From Oscillospiraceae bacterium (GTDB taxonomy: Bacteria; Bacillota; Clostridia; Saccharofermentanales; Saccharofermentanaceae): a DNA stretch of 64,000 nucleotides. Within the stretch, counting starts at the first letter, position 1; each line of letters starts with the position of its first letter. Of the stretch, positions 8,674-18,235 are shown piece after piece. The DNA lies in the NCBI GenBank assembly GCA_902787975.1, contig CADAIP010000014.1:51481-115480 (forward strand). Reading direction: 5' to 3'. Position numbers and translations under genes: made by a program. The notes under the pieces were generated by a model. It saw only the letters and a list, made by a program, of their open reading frames with translations, was not told the DNA's origin and ran no database searches.

Positions 8674-11202
8674 ATGTTTAAAAGACGTCCTGAGTATTTT
8701 GCGGTTGCCGTAATAGGCGGGCTTCTCGCAATAGCGGCTTCCGTGATAACGGTGATGAGCCTTGATACCGGAATAACGGAACCCGACAAGAAGACTTTGA
8801 AAACAGCGGACGATATTGTTGCCCGCGCAGGTTTACTGACTGCCTGCACCGATGATGAGATCAAGATCGCCAAGGCGCGCGTGGAAGATGGTCTTGTATC
8901 GTGCGGTGACTATGTCATTTCCGTAATGACTTCACCCGAATATCTTCTTACCGGTGTTTCCGATGAGAGATTTGCGCAGGACTTAAGTTATGTAATTTAC
9001 GGTGAGACCAGACAGGATGAAGTTCAATACATCCTTGATGATCTTAAGAGCACGACAAGAGCTGCTGCCATAGACAGAGCCATTTCTTCTGAAAACAGCA
9101 ATCTTAAGGCTTCATCAACACCTACAAGAAAGGGCTCCGTGATCTCAAATGTCAGCCTTGCATCAACCATTGATTCTCCCGAACAATACACTGTTGGAAT
9201 TAGAGAAGCGGCAGGTTCATATTCGGCTACCGGAGATGAAGTCAGAACGGACTTTTTCGTTGACGGTTCACTCTATTACGGATATCTGAAGTTTAACGAT
9301 AACAACGGCAATTCCGATTACCGCGAGTTTGTTCTGTCATGGGATACAGCAGACTGCGCTCCCGGAAGACATGAAGTTTACGCTCTCATCAGAAGTTCAG
9401 ACGGAAGAGGAACCGTAATCTCGGGAGGAGAGATAACGATCCCTGAGAAAGTAACCATCTATCCGAATTCTGTTGCCGAGGGACTCATACCCAGCGGAAA
9501 CAATAACGCATGGTACATGATCGATTGCGGTGAAGATGACTGCTACATCGATTTTGCAGGACTTACCGATGACATCAGAGTAACTCTTTACGACCTCAAG
9601 GGAAATATTATCGGAAGCAACGAAAACCCCGGCATTCCTTACGCGATGCTCAGAGGCAAAAAACAGGATACTGCTGCTGTTGCAGAAGAGACTGGCATTG
9701 CAGGAGTTTCCAACTGCTATTATGTCTGCGTAAGCAGAACGGGTTCGGGCAGTGACATCGAGAAAGACATCGACTTTACGATGATACAGTCCAGAGAGTG
9801 TGCTTATTTTGACGGCAGTTATATGGCTGTTACAGGTGACGACGGCAATGGAAGACTCAGACTTACAGACAAGAACATGGTCACTTATGATGTCGAGAGA
9901 AAGAAGGCCGGAATCATTCCGATCAACGGAGCACTGTCCGGTTGCTACATCAACGATTCCACACCTGACAAGTTCCTGAATATCTATCCTGACTTCGATT
10001 ACTTTAACCGTAATTACGCTTACTATATGGACAGCTCAAAGGACATCGCGATCAGATGTACGCCTCTTGAAGGATATTCTGCAAGCGTAACGATCAAGGC
10101 TAATTCCAATGGAGTTGAAACGGTATTGGATCAGGGCCAGCTCTACACCATACCTTCGGGCGAGACTGTAATCACATGTACTGTTACGGGTTTTGACGGT
10201 ACATCCGACAGCTATTATTTCTTCCTGCTCAACGGTGATGATGAGGGTGATTTCAGAGAAAATACACTTACTAAATTCCCGACAAGTTACTTCAGCGGAT
10301 TGTGGCTTATCCACAGCCTCAAGCCCAACTATATATTTACGCCATACTACACGAATCTGTCGTTTGATACGGCAGTCGTTGCAGAAGACAGCAAGGCAAG
10401 AAGCCTCATCCAGTATTCGTCTTATCCGGCTTTTGTTAAGCCCAACAGCGAAGTATACGATAAACCTGACTGGATGATGTGCAAGACTGATGTAGTAAGT
10501 TACTTCTTGGATCCGAGAAATTTCCTCACACCTGAGAAGATCTTCGCATTTGAGCTCCTTGGGTTTGACCCTAATGTCCACACAGTGGATGGTGTAAGAG
10601 AGATCATCAGAGGTTCGTTCATGGACGGCGATCCTGAGTACGATTATGCACAGATAATCTACGAAGCCGGTCAGAATGCGGGCGTATCGCCTTACTTCCT
10701 CGCGAGCAGGATAATCCAGGAGATGGGATACTCCGGTGAATCCGCATTGTCCAGAGGTGATCTTACAGGTTACGAAGGTTACTACAACTTCTATAATATC
10801 GGTGCTTATGCTACGACTGAGCCGGGTGGTGCGGTTATCAACGGCGCGAAGTATGCACAGTGGGGAAGAGACTGGGAAGGCCAGGAAATAACGGATACAG
10901 AAGCAACATATCTCCTACCGTGGACTTCTGTTGAAAGAGCGATCATGGGCGGTGCAATCTGGATTGCTACAGGCTATATCGATAAGGGCCAGAATACTCT
11001 TTATTTCCAGAAGTTTGACGTGCTTGATGATGGTACGGACAAATATGATCACCAGTATGCACAGAACATCATGATGGCATATTCTGAAGGTATGAGATAT
11101 TACAGAAGTTACGATTCAATAGGCATGACTGATGCAGGTTTTGAATTTGTCATTCCTGTATACAACAACATGCCGGAAGCTTACGGGTATCTGCCGGAAT
11201 GA
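8674..11202 (+). CDS. Surface-anchored/secreted protein with C-terminal glucosaminidase-like domain
   Basis: An 842-residue protein with an N-terminal signal-anchor (residues 8-30) and a long beta-rich extracellular part. Residues about 60-125 look like the bacterial DUF4214 type (weak). The middle holds Ig-like or cadherin-like sandwich segments. From about residue 656 (YAQIIYEAGQNAGVSPYFLA, then IIQEMG and a YNFYNIGA segment) the sequence fits the endo-beta-N-acetylglucosaminidase fold (GH73/LytD type), with the expected catalytic Glu in IIQEMG. It would cleave peptidoglycan during growth or division. The ATG follows the previous stop after 3 bases and overlaps the next gene by 4, so it is inside an operon with the cohesin-like and GtrA genes. 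Confidence 0.75.
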   Translation: MFKRRPEYFAVAVIGGLLAIAASVITVMSLDTGITEPDKKTLKTADDIVARAGLLTACTDDEIKIAKARVEDGLVSCGDYVISVMTSPEYLLTGVSDERFAQDLSYVIYGETRQDEVQYILDDLKSTTRAAAIDRAISSENSNLKASSTPTRKGSVISNVSLASTIDSPEQYTVGIREAAGSYSATGDEVRTDFFVDGSLYYGYLKFNDNNGNSDYREFVLSWDTADCAPGRHEVYALIRSSDGRGTVISGGEITIPEKVTIYPNSVAEGLIPSGNNNAWYMIDCGEDDCYIDFAGLTDDIRVTLYDLKGNIIGSNENPGIPYAMLRGKKQDTAAVAEETGIAGVSNCYYVCVSRTGSGSDIEKDIDFTMIQSRECAYFDGSYMAVTGDDGNGRLRLTDKNMVTYDVERKKAGIIPINGALSGCYINDSTPDKFLNIYPDFDYFNRNYAYYMDSSKDIAIRCTPLEGYSASVTIKANSNGVETVLDQGQLYTIPSGETVITCTVTGFDGTSDSYYFFLLNGDDEGDFRENTLTKFPTSYFSGLWLIHSLKPNYIFTPYYTNLSFDTAVVAEDSKARSLIQYSSYPAFVKPNSEVYDKPDWMMCKTDVVSYFLDPRNFLTPEKIFAFELLGFDPNVHTVDGVREIIRGSFMDGDPEYDYAQIIYEAGQNAGVSPYFLASRIIQEMGYSGESALSRGDLTGYEGYYNFYNIGAYATTEPGGAVINGAKYAQWGRDWEGQEITDTEATYLLPWTSVERAIMGGAIWIATGYIDKGQNTLYFQKFDVLDDGTDKYDHQYAQNIMMAYSEGMRYYRSYDSIGMTDAGFEFVIPVYNNMPEAYGYLPE

Positions 11203-12680
11203 GAAAGCTCTTTGACAGGAAAACAGGTGCATTGATAAAAAAGACCGCAGCGTCTTTGTTTGCGTTCGTCTTTGCTTTTGTTTTCTGTCTTGCTTATTCG
11301 GACGGCGTAACTGTTAATGCTGATTCGGAAGTTACCATTTCCGCTGTTACGAAAAAAACAGATGCAGGACCCGGCGACATCATTATAGTCGATGTCGTTG
11401 CAAACAGTTTCCCGAATATTTCCGAGTTCGGACCTATCGAGTTTAATTTTGATGCCGATAAAGCCGAGTATGTTTCGTTTGAGCAGGGCAAAGATCTGTC
11501 AAATTATGTATTTACCGAGACCCAGACTGTCGGTGTTCTGAAGGTTAGCGGCATGGACCAGCTGATGAACGTAACTACGGACGATAACGGTGATGAGATA
11601 GTAACAACCTCATTTTCATCTGACAGCCAGGTTACATTGTTTTCGATCGTTTTGAGACTTTATCCTGAAAGCTATGGTGAGATTAACTGCTGGATAGGAA
11701 ACACAGGAACTTTTATTTCAGTTGATGATACCGTTACTGCAAAGCCGGGAACCGGAGTTACACTGCCGATCATCAGAACGGGATTATCGAGCGATGCCAC
11801 GCTCGCTTCTTTGAAGATCAGAGGAACGACGATTACTCCTGAGTTTAATCCCAACATTACGGAATACAGCTGTTCCGTTGAGCGTTCCGTTACGGAAGTT
11901 CAGGTCTCGGTACTTGCGAACAATCTATGGGCTGCGGTTATTATCGACGGCAACCAGTATCTGAACATGGGCGACAATATCGTCAATGTAAATGTTACTG
12001 CCCAGGACGGAATCAGCCACATGCATTACACGATCCATGTATTGCGAAAAGAAAGTAACGTTCCTGAAGATGCATCGCTGGTCGATTTTGAAGGAAACAC
12101 TTACACTTTCCTTGATGCGCCGGATGATATTTCGATTCCCGAAGGCTTTACCCAGACTACAAGATATATCAACGGCTACAGTGTCCCTGCATATGTAAGA
12201 GACGGCGTTACCAGCGTTCTGCTTTATCTGTTCGACGGTACACAGCAACCCGGTTTCTATTTCTATAACAGTACTGAGAAAACGGTTCTCAGATACAATC
12301 CCGAGAATACGTTGATCGAATCATCGGCTATTCTAAAGGTCGTTGATGTTCCGAGTAATTCGATGCTCCCGGATGAATTCAAGCCGGTTGATCTTGATAT
12401 GGGAACGATAATCCTGCACGGCTATCAGAATGCTGACGGAGATTTCATCTGCTACATGGCTGATGAAGGCGGAAATGCGGACTTCTACTACATCGATAAG
12501 ACGACAGGTTCCATCAGTCTATACAGATTTGCGGATAAAAGAGCCGAGCTTTTGTATTCTTATCTGTTTGACGTTTTCCTTGTTATTGCTATTATTGAGG
12601 CGGTCATTATTACTATTACCGTATATATTGTAAGAAAGATGGTCTCCGACAGAACAAATCCGAGACCAAAGAGAGTTTAA
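11199..12680 (+). CDS. Cohesin-like and cadherin-like surface protein with C-terminal membrane anchor
   Basis: A 493-residue exported protein. Signal peptide: KK-rich start then a hydrophobic core, residues about 15-35, with likely cleavage after VNA. Residues 40-190 resemble a cohesin/carbohydrate-binding beta sandwich (phrases such as GPIEFNFDADKAEYVSF). Residues 198-285 match the cadherin-like beta-sandwich repeat (PF12733): LASLKIRGTTITPEFNPNIT followed by YSCSV. Residues 454-478 form a membrane helix followed by a basic tail. No dockerin or sortase motif is visible. The start overlaps the glucosaminidase gene by ATGA, so the two exported proteins are probably made together at the cell surface. 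No enzyme motif is seen. Confidence 0.7.
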   Translation: MRKLFDRKTGALIKKTAASLFAFVFAFVFCLAYSDGVTVNADSEVTISAVTKKTDAGPGDIIIVDVVANSFPNISEFGPIEFNFDADKAEYVSFEQGKDLSNYVFTETQTVGVLKVSGMDQLMNVTTDDNGDEIVTTSFSSDSQVTLFSIVLRLYPESYGEINCWIGNTGTFISVDDTVTAKPGTGVTLPIIRTGLSSDATLASLKIRGTTITPEFNPNITEYSCSVERSVTEVQVSVLANNLWAAVIIDGNQYLNMGDNIVNVNVTAQDGISHMHYTIHVLRKESNVPEDASLVDFEGNTYTFLDAPDDISIPEGFTQTTRYINGYSVPAYVRDGVTSVLLYLFDGTQQPGFYFYNSTEKTVLRYNPENTLIESSAILKVVDVPSNSMLPDEFKPVDLDMGTIILHGYQNADGDFICYMADEGGNADFYYIDKTTGSISLYRFADKRAELLYSYLFDVFLVIAIIEAVIITITVYIVRKMVSDRTNPRPKRV

Positions 12681-12685
12681 AGCAA

Positions 12686-13231
12686 ATGAATCTTAAGACG
12701 ATAATTGTTGGCGGCAAGGGTCTTACGGAAAAGCAGGAAAAGATCCGTAAGCTTTTTATGTATCTCGTAAGCGGCGGACTTACCACTGTCGTTAACTGGG
12801 TTTGCTATATCGCCATTGATAAACTCGTCCAGGTCGACATGACCGTCAATCTCTTCGGAAAACCGGTTTCGCTTAAATACATAATCAATCAGATCATCTG
12901 TTGGATAATTGCGGTGCTGGTCGCATATTTCCTTAACAGGATTACTGTATTCAGATCAAAAGGAAATATTTTAAGAGAGCTTTTGTCCTTTACCGGAGCC
13001 AGAATACTCTCATTTCTCGTTCTTGAATTAGGCGTTTATTCGTTGATGATCTGGGGCTGCGTTGCGATCACAGGCCTGCCTATAGATACCACTATGACTA
13101 CTATCTCGATCTTCGGATTGTCATTCGGATTTACATACGAATATCTTGTAAAGCTCATTAATTCCGTCTTTGTCGTAATTGCTAATTATGTAGAAAAGAA
13201 AGAGCCTTCAGAGGATAAGGCCGATGTCTGA
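12686..13231 (+). CDS. GtrA-family membrane protein
   Basis: A 181-residue protein with four predicted membrane helices matching the GtrA family (PF04138). The typical sequence runs from KLFMYLVSGGLTTVVNW through LVAYFLNRITVFRS (family signature NR.xTF) to the last helix. GtrA-like proteins are thought to help move lipid-linked sugars across the membrane or to partner with glycosyltransferases. It follows the cohesin-like gene by 5 bases and overlaps folC by 8. A role in modifying the wall with the two upstream exported proteins is possible but only inferred from position. Confidence 0.85.
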   Translation: MNLKTIIVGGKGLTEKQEKIRKLFMYLVSGGLTTVVNWVCYIAIDKLVQVDMTVNLFGKPVSLKYIINQIICWIIAVLVAYFLNRITVFRSKGNILRELLSFTGARILSFLVLELGVYSLMIWGCVAITGLPIDTTMTTISIFGLSFGFTYEYLVKLINSVFVVIANYVEKKEPSEDKADV

Positions 13232-14615
13232 TTCAAAGGTGCCGGACCTCTTACAGGGAGCCTTGAAATTCGGCATCAAACCCGGACTTGAACGCATTAC
13301 CAATCTCATGAACCTTCTGGGCAATCCCCAGGACAGCTTTAAGTCTGTCCATATTGCGGGAACAAACGGCAAGGGTTCCGTTGCGACTTTTATCTCATCG
13401 GTAATGGCGGCTAATGACATGAAGGTGGGAGTCTTTACTTCACCTTACCTTGAACGCTTTACCGAGAGGATCAGGATCCTTGACGGTAAAAAAGGTCTTA
13501 TGGATTTTATTGCTGATGACTCTACGGGCGAGATATCACAGGCAGATCTTGATAAGTATTCCGGCATGGTTAAAAAAGCCAGGGAGAAGATGGTATCAGA
13601 GGGCCTTTGTGATGAGCCTACCGAGTTCGAACTAATAACAGCCATCTGCTTCCTTTACTTTGCCGACATGAAGGTTGATGTCGCAGTACTCGAGGTCGGA
13701 CTTGGAGGAAGATTAGATTCAACCAATGTGATCAAAGATCCGATGGTCACTGTCGTTACGGCAATGGGACTTGATCACACGGGTGTTTTGGGAAATACCA
13801 TCTCTGAGATCACGGCCGAGAAGGCAGGAATCTTCAAGGAAGGATCACCTGCTGTGTGTTTTGATCCCGACTTCATGATCCTTCCTGAAGAGATGAAGGG
13901 TGATGTCAGAAGCACTCTTATCTCCAAGGCCTCCGAAAAGAATATCGACATTACATTTGCCGGAAATAAGGATAGCTTTAACAGCGCGCGTTTTACCATG
14001 GACGGCATGATGGAATTTACCTATGACGGCATTACATACAAGACCGCTCTTAACGGCAGACACCAGATCGGAAATGCGGTAACTTCAATTGAAGCGTGCA
14101 GAAAATGCGGCATCCCGGAAGATGCGATAAAGGAAGGCATTGCTCTTGCAAGATGGAAGAGCAGAGCTGAGATCTTAAGCATCGAACCGACAATAATCAT
14201 AGACGGCGGCCACAATCCGCAGGGCGCACAGAGTCTTGGCGAGACAATGAATGAAATGCTCGGCGGATCTCTTAGAGGCAAACCTGTAAGACTTCTCATG
14301 GGAGTCATGGCAGATAAGGATGTTTCAGGTATACTCGAAGCTTATAAAGCATGTGGCCTTAACATCAGGAGTGCCGTAACGGTAATGCCTGATAACCCGA
14401 GGAGTGAGCCTGCTGATGTTCTCGCACAGAAAATTAATTATGTGTATAATATCAGCGACGATTTGACGGCCTGCCAAAATGCCTTGGAAGGCACGAAGCT
14501 GGCGTATGAGAAAACCGTCAAAGACGGATATGTACTTCTTGCGACAGGATCGCTTTATCTTACGGGTCAGATAAGAGCCACGCTGAAAGGATTGATCGAA
14601 TGCACGACTATTTAA
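13224..14615 (+). CDS. folC: Folylpolyglutamate synthase / dihydrofolate synthase
   Basis: A 463-residue member of the Mur-ligase superfamily that adds glutamate to dihydropteroate or folates. The P-loop is GTNGKGSVATFI near residue 50. Further motifs include TSPYLERFTERI, LEVGLGGRLDSTNV, the magnesium-binding GLDHTGVLG and the C-terminal IIIDGGHNPQGAQSL. Length fits the family. It begins within the end of gtrA (GATAAGG upstream) and its end overlaps the next gene by 16 bases, so translation is coupled along this operon. Confidence 0.93.
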   Translation: MSDSKVPDLLQGALKFGIKPGLERITNLMNLLGNPQDSFKSVHIAGTNGKGSVATFISSVMAANDMKVGVFTSPYLERFTERIRILDGKKGLMDFIADDSTGEISQADLDKYSGMVKKAREKMVSEGLCDEPTEFELITAICFLYFADMKVDVAVLEVGLGGRLDSTNVIKDPMVTVVTAMGLDHTGVLGNTISEITAEKAGIFKEGSPAVCFDPDFMILPEEMKGDVRSTLISKASEKNIDITFAGNKDSFNSARFTMDGMMEFTYDGITYKTALNGRHQIGNAVTSIEACRKCGIPEDAIKEGIALARWKSRAEILSIEPTIIIDGGHNPQGAQSLGETMNEMLGGSLRGKPVRLLMGVMADKDVSGILEAYKACGLNIRSAVTVMPDNPRSEPADVLAQKINYVYNISDDLTACQNALEGTKLAYEKTVKDGYVLLATGSLYLTGQIRATLKGLIECTTI

Positions 14616-15589
14616 GCTTATGTATGATGATACAGCCTATAAATGAGTCGAGTCTCATTCTTTTCGATGTCAGCAATGAAGAGAAGGCCCGTATTGTCCG
14701 CCAGTATAACAGAGCTTTGCAGAACAGCCAGAGCGACGGCACGGATGTTGCACAGATATTCTTAAAACCTTTGATCTCACAGTATCAGAAGTGGGGCGAT
14801 CCCGCCCTGATCTTCGGTCTCTGCCTTGCAAGGGAGGGCCAGTTTAAAAGAGCTGAGGGAAGCCTCGCATTTGCTATCCAGGGAGTGCTCGGAACAGAGC
14901 AGTATCTGACCATCGCACAGGAAGCATTGAGAATGGTAAGGGAGGACATCAAGAATCCGCCCGCAGACCTTCCGCCTGCAGACATCGCAGGAAAGCTCAA
15001 GAATGCACAGATGGCATCAGGCTCATCTCCGGCTGCCAGGGCAAACTTCCAGGCACCGATCCTCACAAAGGCACAGAAGACATCTGAAGCGCCCCAAATG
15101 GCTTCAAGCAAAGAGCGCAGGGATATCCTTATGCGTTCAGGCGGAGTAGCTGATGAACTGCCCGATGATTCAATAGATATTGAGGATATCAAATCTCCGA
15201 GAGAGAAGATGAAAAGTTTAGTCGTTACAGGCGTTGTAATTCTGTCAATGTTACTAATGACGTTACTTATTATATTTGGTATTATTCCTCTGATAAAACA
15301 GATCGAAGCAGGAGCATCTGCCCGTGACAAGATCGAATATCTTGAGGGCGAGTTCTACAAGAACAGATATGATCCTGAAGTATCGGCCATAATGAGTGCC
15401 TACGAATCAAGCTATGGTACGGTCTGGACGAAGAATCCTCTTGAAGAGGAGACAACGACCGAGACAACTACGGAAGCAACGACTACAACTACTGAGGAAA
15501 CTCAGCTTACGGCATACATTGTCGAGACTACGACATCTGAAGAGACGTCTGAAGAAGAAGAAACGACGTACGAGGGAGAGGACGAATGA
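14600..15589 (+). CDS. Membrane protein with TPR-like cytoplasmic part and Thr/Glu-rich tail (function unknown)
   Basis: I do not recognise a characterised family. The 329-residue protein has an alpha-helical N-terminal part (about residues 25-120) with a tetratricopeptide-like pattern (LIFGLCLAREGQFKRAEGSL). A low-complexity Ala/Pro linker follows, then one membrane helix (about 210-232), a short extracellular segment and a C-terminal tail almost purely Thr and Glu, as in wall-spanning linkers. AAAGGA at 14586 sits eight bases before the ATG at 14600, supporting a start inside folC. It overlaps thrC by 4 bases. The topology (helical domain inside, flexible tail outside) suggests a scaffold or sensor. 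Confidence 0.6.
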   Translation: MHDYLSLCMMIQPINESSLILFDVSNEEKARIVRQYNRALQNSQSDGTDVAQIFLKPLISQYQKWGDPALIFGLCLAREGQFKRAEGSLAFAIQGVLGTEQYLTIAQEALRMVREDIKNPPADLPPADIAGKLKNAQMASGSSPAARANFQAPILTKAQKTSEAPQMASSKERRDILMRSGGVADELPDDSIDIEDIKSPREKMKSLVVTGVVILSMLLMTLLIIFGIIPLIKQIEAGASARDKIEYLEGEFYKNRYDPEVSAIMSAYESSYGTVWTKNPLEEETTTETTTEATTTTTEETQLTAYIVETTTSEETSEEEETTYEGEDE

Positions 15590-17091
15590 ACTATATAAGC
15601 ACCAGGGGATATGAAGGAAAGTTTTCTTCAAGCGAAGCGATCATCAGAGGTATCGCTCCCGACGGTGGTCTTTTCGTTCCTGAGTCAATTCCCCAACTCA
15701 CAAAAGAAGACCTCGAGAGAATGCAGACAATGCAGTTCTATGAACTGTCTGCTTTTGTGCTCTCAAAGTTCCTTACAGACTTTTCCGAGGCTGAACTCCT
15801 CGACTATACAAGACAGGCTTATGCTGAAGAGAAGTGGGGTGAGAACCCTGTTCCTCTCGTTCAGATGAACGAATATAACGACAGAGAATACATTCTTGAA
15901 CTCTGGCACGGACCTACGTGCGCATTTAAGGATGTTGCTTTGCAGCTCCTGCCTCACCTCATGACTGCTTCTGCAAAGAAGACAGGCACAAACAAGAAGA
16001 TCTGCATCCTTACTGCTACTTCCGGTGATACGGGCAAGGCTGCTCTTGAAGGCTTCAAGGATCTTCCCGGAACAGAGATCATCGTATTCTATCCTACAGG
16101 CGGAGTATCTGAAGCACAGAAGCTCCAGATGACGACAACAGGCGGTTCCAACACACATGTAATCGCAGTAAACGGCTGCTTCGATGATGCACAGACCGGT
16201 GTTAAGAGGATCTTCGGTGATATGGAATTTGCCATCACTCTTGATGAGCATGACGTAATGCTCTCATCTGCAAACTCCATCAACTGGGGAAGACTTGCAC
16301 CTCAGATTGCATACTACGTATATTCTTATGTTGAATTAGTAAGAAAGGGAAAGATCGATCTTACCGAGTCGTTCAACATCGTTGTTCCTACAGGTAACTT
16401 CGGTAATATCCTTGCTGCATGGTTTGCAAAGCAGATGGGTATCCCTGTTCATAAGCTTATCTGCGCTTCCAACCGCAATAAGGTTTTGTGCGACTTCTTC
16501 TCCAGCGGTATATATGACCGTAACAGAGAGTTCTTCAAGACCACATCTCCTTCTATGGATATCCTTATCTCTTCAAATCTCGAGAGACTTCTTTTTGAGA
16601 TTACGGGCAAGGATCCCCAGAAGGTTACGGAATGGATGCGCCAGCTTAACAATGAAGGCAAGTACAGTGTTGATAAAGATACACTGAAGTCCTTGCAGAG
16701 ACTGTTCGTCGGCGGATTTGCCGATGAGACAGGCGTATCCAAGACCATCCTTGAAGTATATGACCGCACGGATCATGTTATCGATCCGCATACGGCTGTC
16801 GGCTTCAATATCTACGGAAGATATCATCAGAGATCAGGCGACGAGAGCAAGACGGTATTTGCATCTACAGCTTCACCGTTTAAGTTTGCACCGGCTGTAA
16901 TGGATGCTTTAAGAGGAGCAGGTTACTCCGACAATAAGGAGACACCTGATATCATTGCCGAACTTGCTGAAGAGAGCGGGCTCGAACTCCCGCAGTCAAT
17001 CGCCGAACTGCCGTCTCTTGAAGTAAGACACAAGGATGTTATCGAGAAAGAACAGATGATGAGCATGGTGCGCAAGATTCTTCTCGGATGA
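15586..17091 (+). CDS. thrC: Threonine synthase
   Basis: A 501-residue PLP enzyme that converts O-phosphohomoserine to threonine. It is the long fold-type II form. The family start is clear (YISTRGYEGKFSSSEAI), the PLP lysine lies in CAFKDVALQLLPH, and the phosphate-binding region is LTATSGDTGKAALEGF. A C-terminal ASTASPFKFAPAVMDAL is typical. The ATG overlaps the stop of the previous gene (ATGA). A terminator-like hairpin follows directly (17102-17131). Other threonine-pathway genes are not in the window. Confidence 0.95.
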   Translation: MNYISTRGYEGKFSSSEAIIRGIAPDGGLFVPESIPQLTKEDLERMQTMQFYELSAFVLSKFLTDFSEAELLDYTRQAYAEEKWGENPVPLVQMNEYNDREYILELWHGPTCAFKDVALQLLPHLMTASAKKTGTNKKICILTATSGDTGKAALEGFKDLPGTEIIVFYPTGGVSEAQKLQMTTTGGSNTHVIAVNGCFDDAQTGVKRIFGDMEFAITLDEHDVMLSSANSINWGRLAPQIAYYVYSYVELVRKGKIDLTESFNIVVPTGNFGNILAAWFAKQMGIPVHKLICASNRNKVLCDFFSSGIYDRNREFFKTTSPSMDILISSNLERLLFEITGKDPQKVTEWMRQLNNEGKYSVDKDTLKSLQRLFVGGFADETGVSKTILEVYDRTDHVIDPHTAVGFNIYGRYHQRSGDESKTVFASTASPFKFAPAVMDALRGAGYSDNKETPDIIAELAEESGLELPQSIAELPSLEVRHKDVIEKEQMMSMVRKILLG

Positions 17092-17101
17092 TTTGATTTT
17101 T

Positions 17102-17131
17102 AGGCTTTTCTCTTTCGGAAAAGCCTTTTTT
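17102..17131 (+). terminator. Rho-independent terminator (or attenuator) between thrC and carA
   Basis: AGGCTTTTC (17102-17110) pairs with GAAAAGCCT (17118-17126) over a 7-base loop and runs into a T tract to 17131. The carA start is only 20 bases beyond, leaving no room for a separate promoter, so this hairpin may act as an attenuator or be partly read through. Confidence 0.8.
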
Positions 17132-17151
17132 ATAAAAGGGGGACAACATAT

Positions 17152-18234
17152 ATGAAACGTTATCTTGTATTAGAGAACGGAAATGTTTACGAAGGCGAGG
17201 CAATGGGTGCCGAAGGGAGCGTCATTTCAGAGATAGTATTCACTACCGCCATGACAGCTTACCTTGAGACACTTACCGATCCGAGTTATAAAGGACAGGC
17301 AGTAGTTCAGACCTTCCCCCTGATAGGCAACTACGGAATAATCACTCCTGACATGGAGAGCGACAAGGTCAATGTATCAGGCTACATCGTAAGAGAAGTC
17401 TGTGACCTTCCTTCAAACTTCAGATGCGAGACTGATCTCGATTCATTCCTTAAGGAACAGGGCATTCCCGGAATCAAGGGAATCGACACGAGAGCTCTTA
17501 CAAAGTGCTTAAGGGAATCAGGTACCATGAACGGCGCGATCTGCAGCAGTCCTGATGAGTTCTCATTAGATGAGATCAAGGCATATAAGATCGTTAACCC
17601 GGTTGAAGAGGTAACGACCAAAGAGGAACAGATCGTTCCTGCCAGGGACGAAGTGAAGTTCAAAGTCGCAATGTTTGACTTCGGCATCAAGTCGAATATC
17701 TCAAGAGAGCTCGCCAAGAGGGGCTGTGAGGTTCATCTCCTTCCTGCAGATGCAAGCGCATCACAGGTAAAAGAGATCAACCCTGACGGAATCTTCCTTT
17801 CAAACGGCCCGGGTGACCCTGAGGACAATGTTAAGGCGATCGAGACAATGAAGGAGATCAAGGACTGGGGCACACCCATCATGGGTATCTGTTTAGGGCA
17901 CCAGATCCTCGCCCTTGCACACGGATTTAAGACATCAAAGCTCAAGTACGGTCACAGAGGTGCAAATCACCCTGTTAAGAATCTTGAGACCGGCAGAGTT
18001 TATATCACATCACAAAACCATGGTTACCAGGTGTTGAGCGATTCGATCGACACATCAGTCGCAAAAGAATACTTCGTTAACGTAAACGACGGAACCAACG
18101 AAGGAATCAAGTATCTTGATAAGCCCGCTTATTCAGTACAGTTCCACCCTGAAGCATGCGGCGGACCGAAGGATACGGAGTTCCTTTTCGATATGTTTAT
18201 AAAGATGATGGAAGAGAAGAAGGGGGAGAACTAA
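17152..18234 (+). CDS. carA: Carbamoyl-phosphate synthase small (glutamine amidotransferase) subunit
   Basis: The 360-residue protein supplies ammonia from glutamine to CarB for carbamoyl phosphate, feeding pyrimidine and arginine synthesis. The N-terminal CPSase domain (LENGNVYEGEAMG, FTTAMTAYLETLTDPSY) is followed by a class I glutamine amidotransferase domain with FLSNGPGDP, the nucleophile cysteine in GICLGHQILAL and the His-Glu pair in QFHPEA. AGGGGG precedes the ATG at good spacing. It ends two bases before the CarB-DapF gene. No PyrR site or arginine operator is recognisable; the hairpin at 17102-17131 is the only control element seen. Confidence 0.95.
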   Translation: MKRYLVLENGNVYEGEAMGAEGSVISEIVFTTAMTAYLETLTDPSYKGQAVVQTFPLIGNYGIITPDMESDKVNVSGYIVREVCDLPSNFRCETDLDSFLKEQGIPGIKGIDTRALTKCLRESGTMNGAICSSPDEFSLDEIKAYKIVNPVEEVTTKEEQIVPARDEVKFKVAMFDFGIKSNISRELAKRGCEVHLLPADASASQVKEINPDGIFLSNGPGDPEDNVKAIETMKEIKDWGTPIMGICLGHQILALAHGFKTSKLKYGHRGANHPVKNLETGRVYITSQNHGYQVLSDSIDTSVAKEYFVNVNDGTNEGIKYLDKPAYSVQFHPEACGGPKDTEFLFDMFIKMMEEKKGEN

Positions 18235-18235
18235 T

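Noticed and set aside
17092..17151. Pyrimidine riboswitch or PyrR leader before carA
   Set aside because: The gap is 60 bases and holds only one hairpin; no PyrR-type conserved loop is visible.
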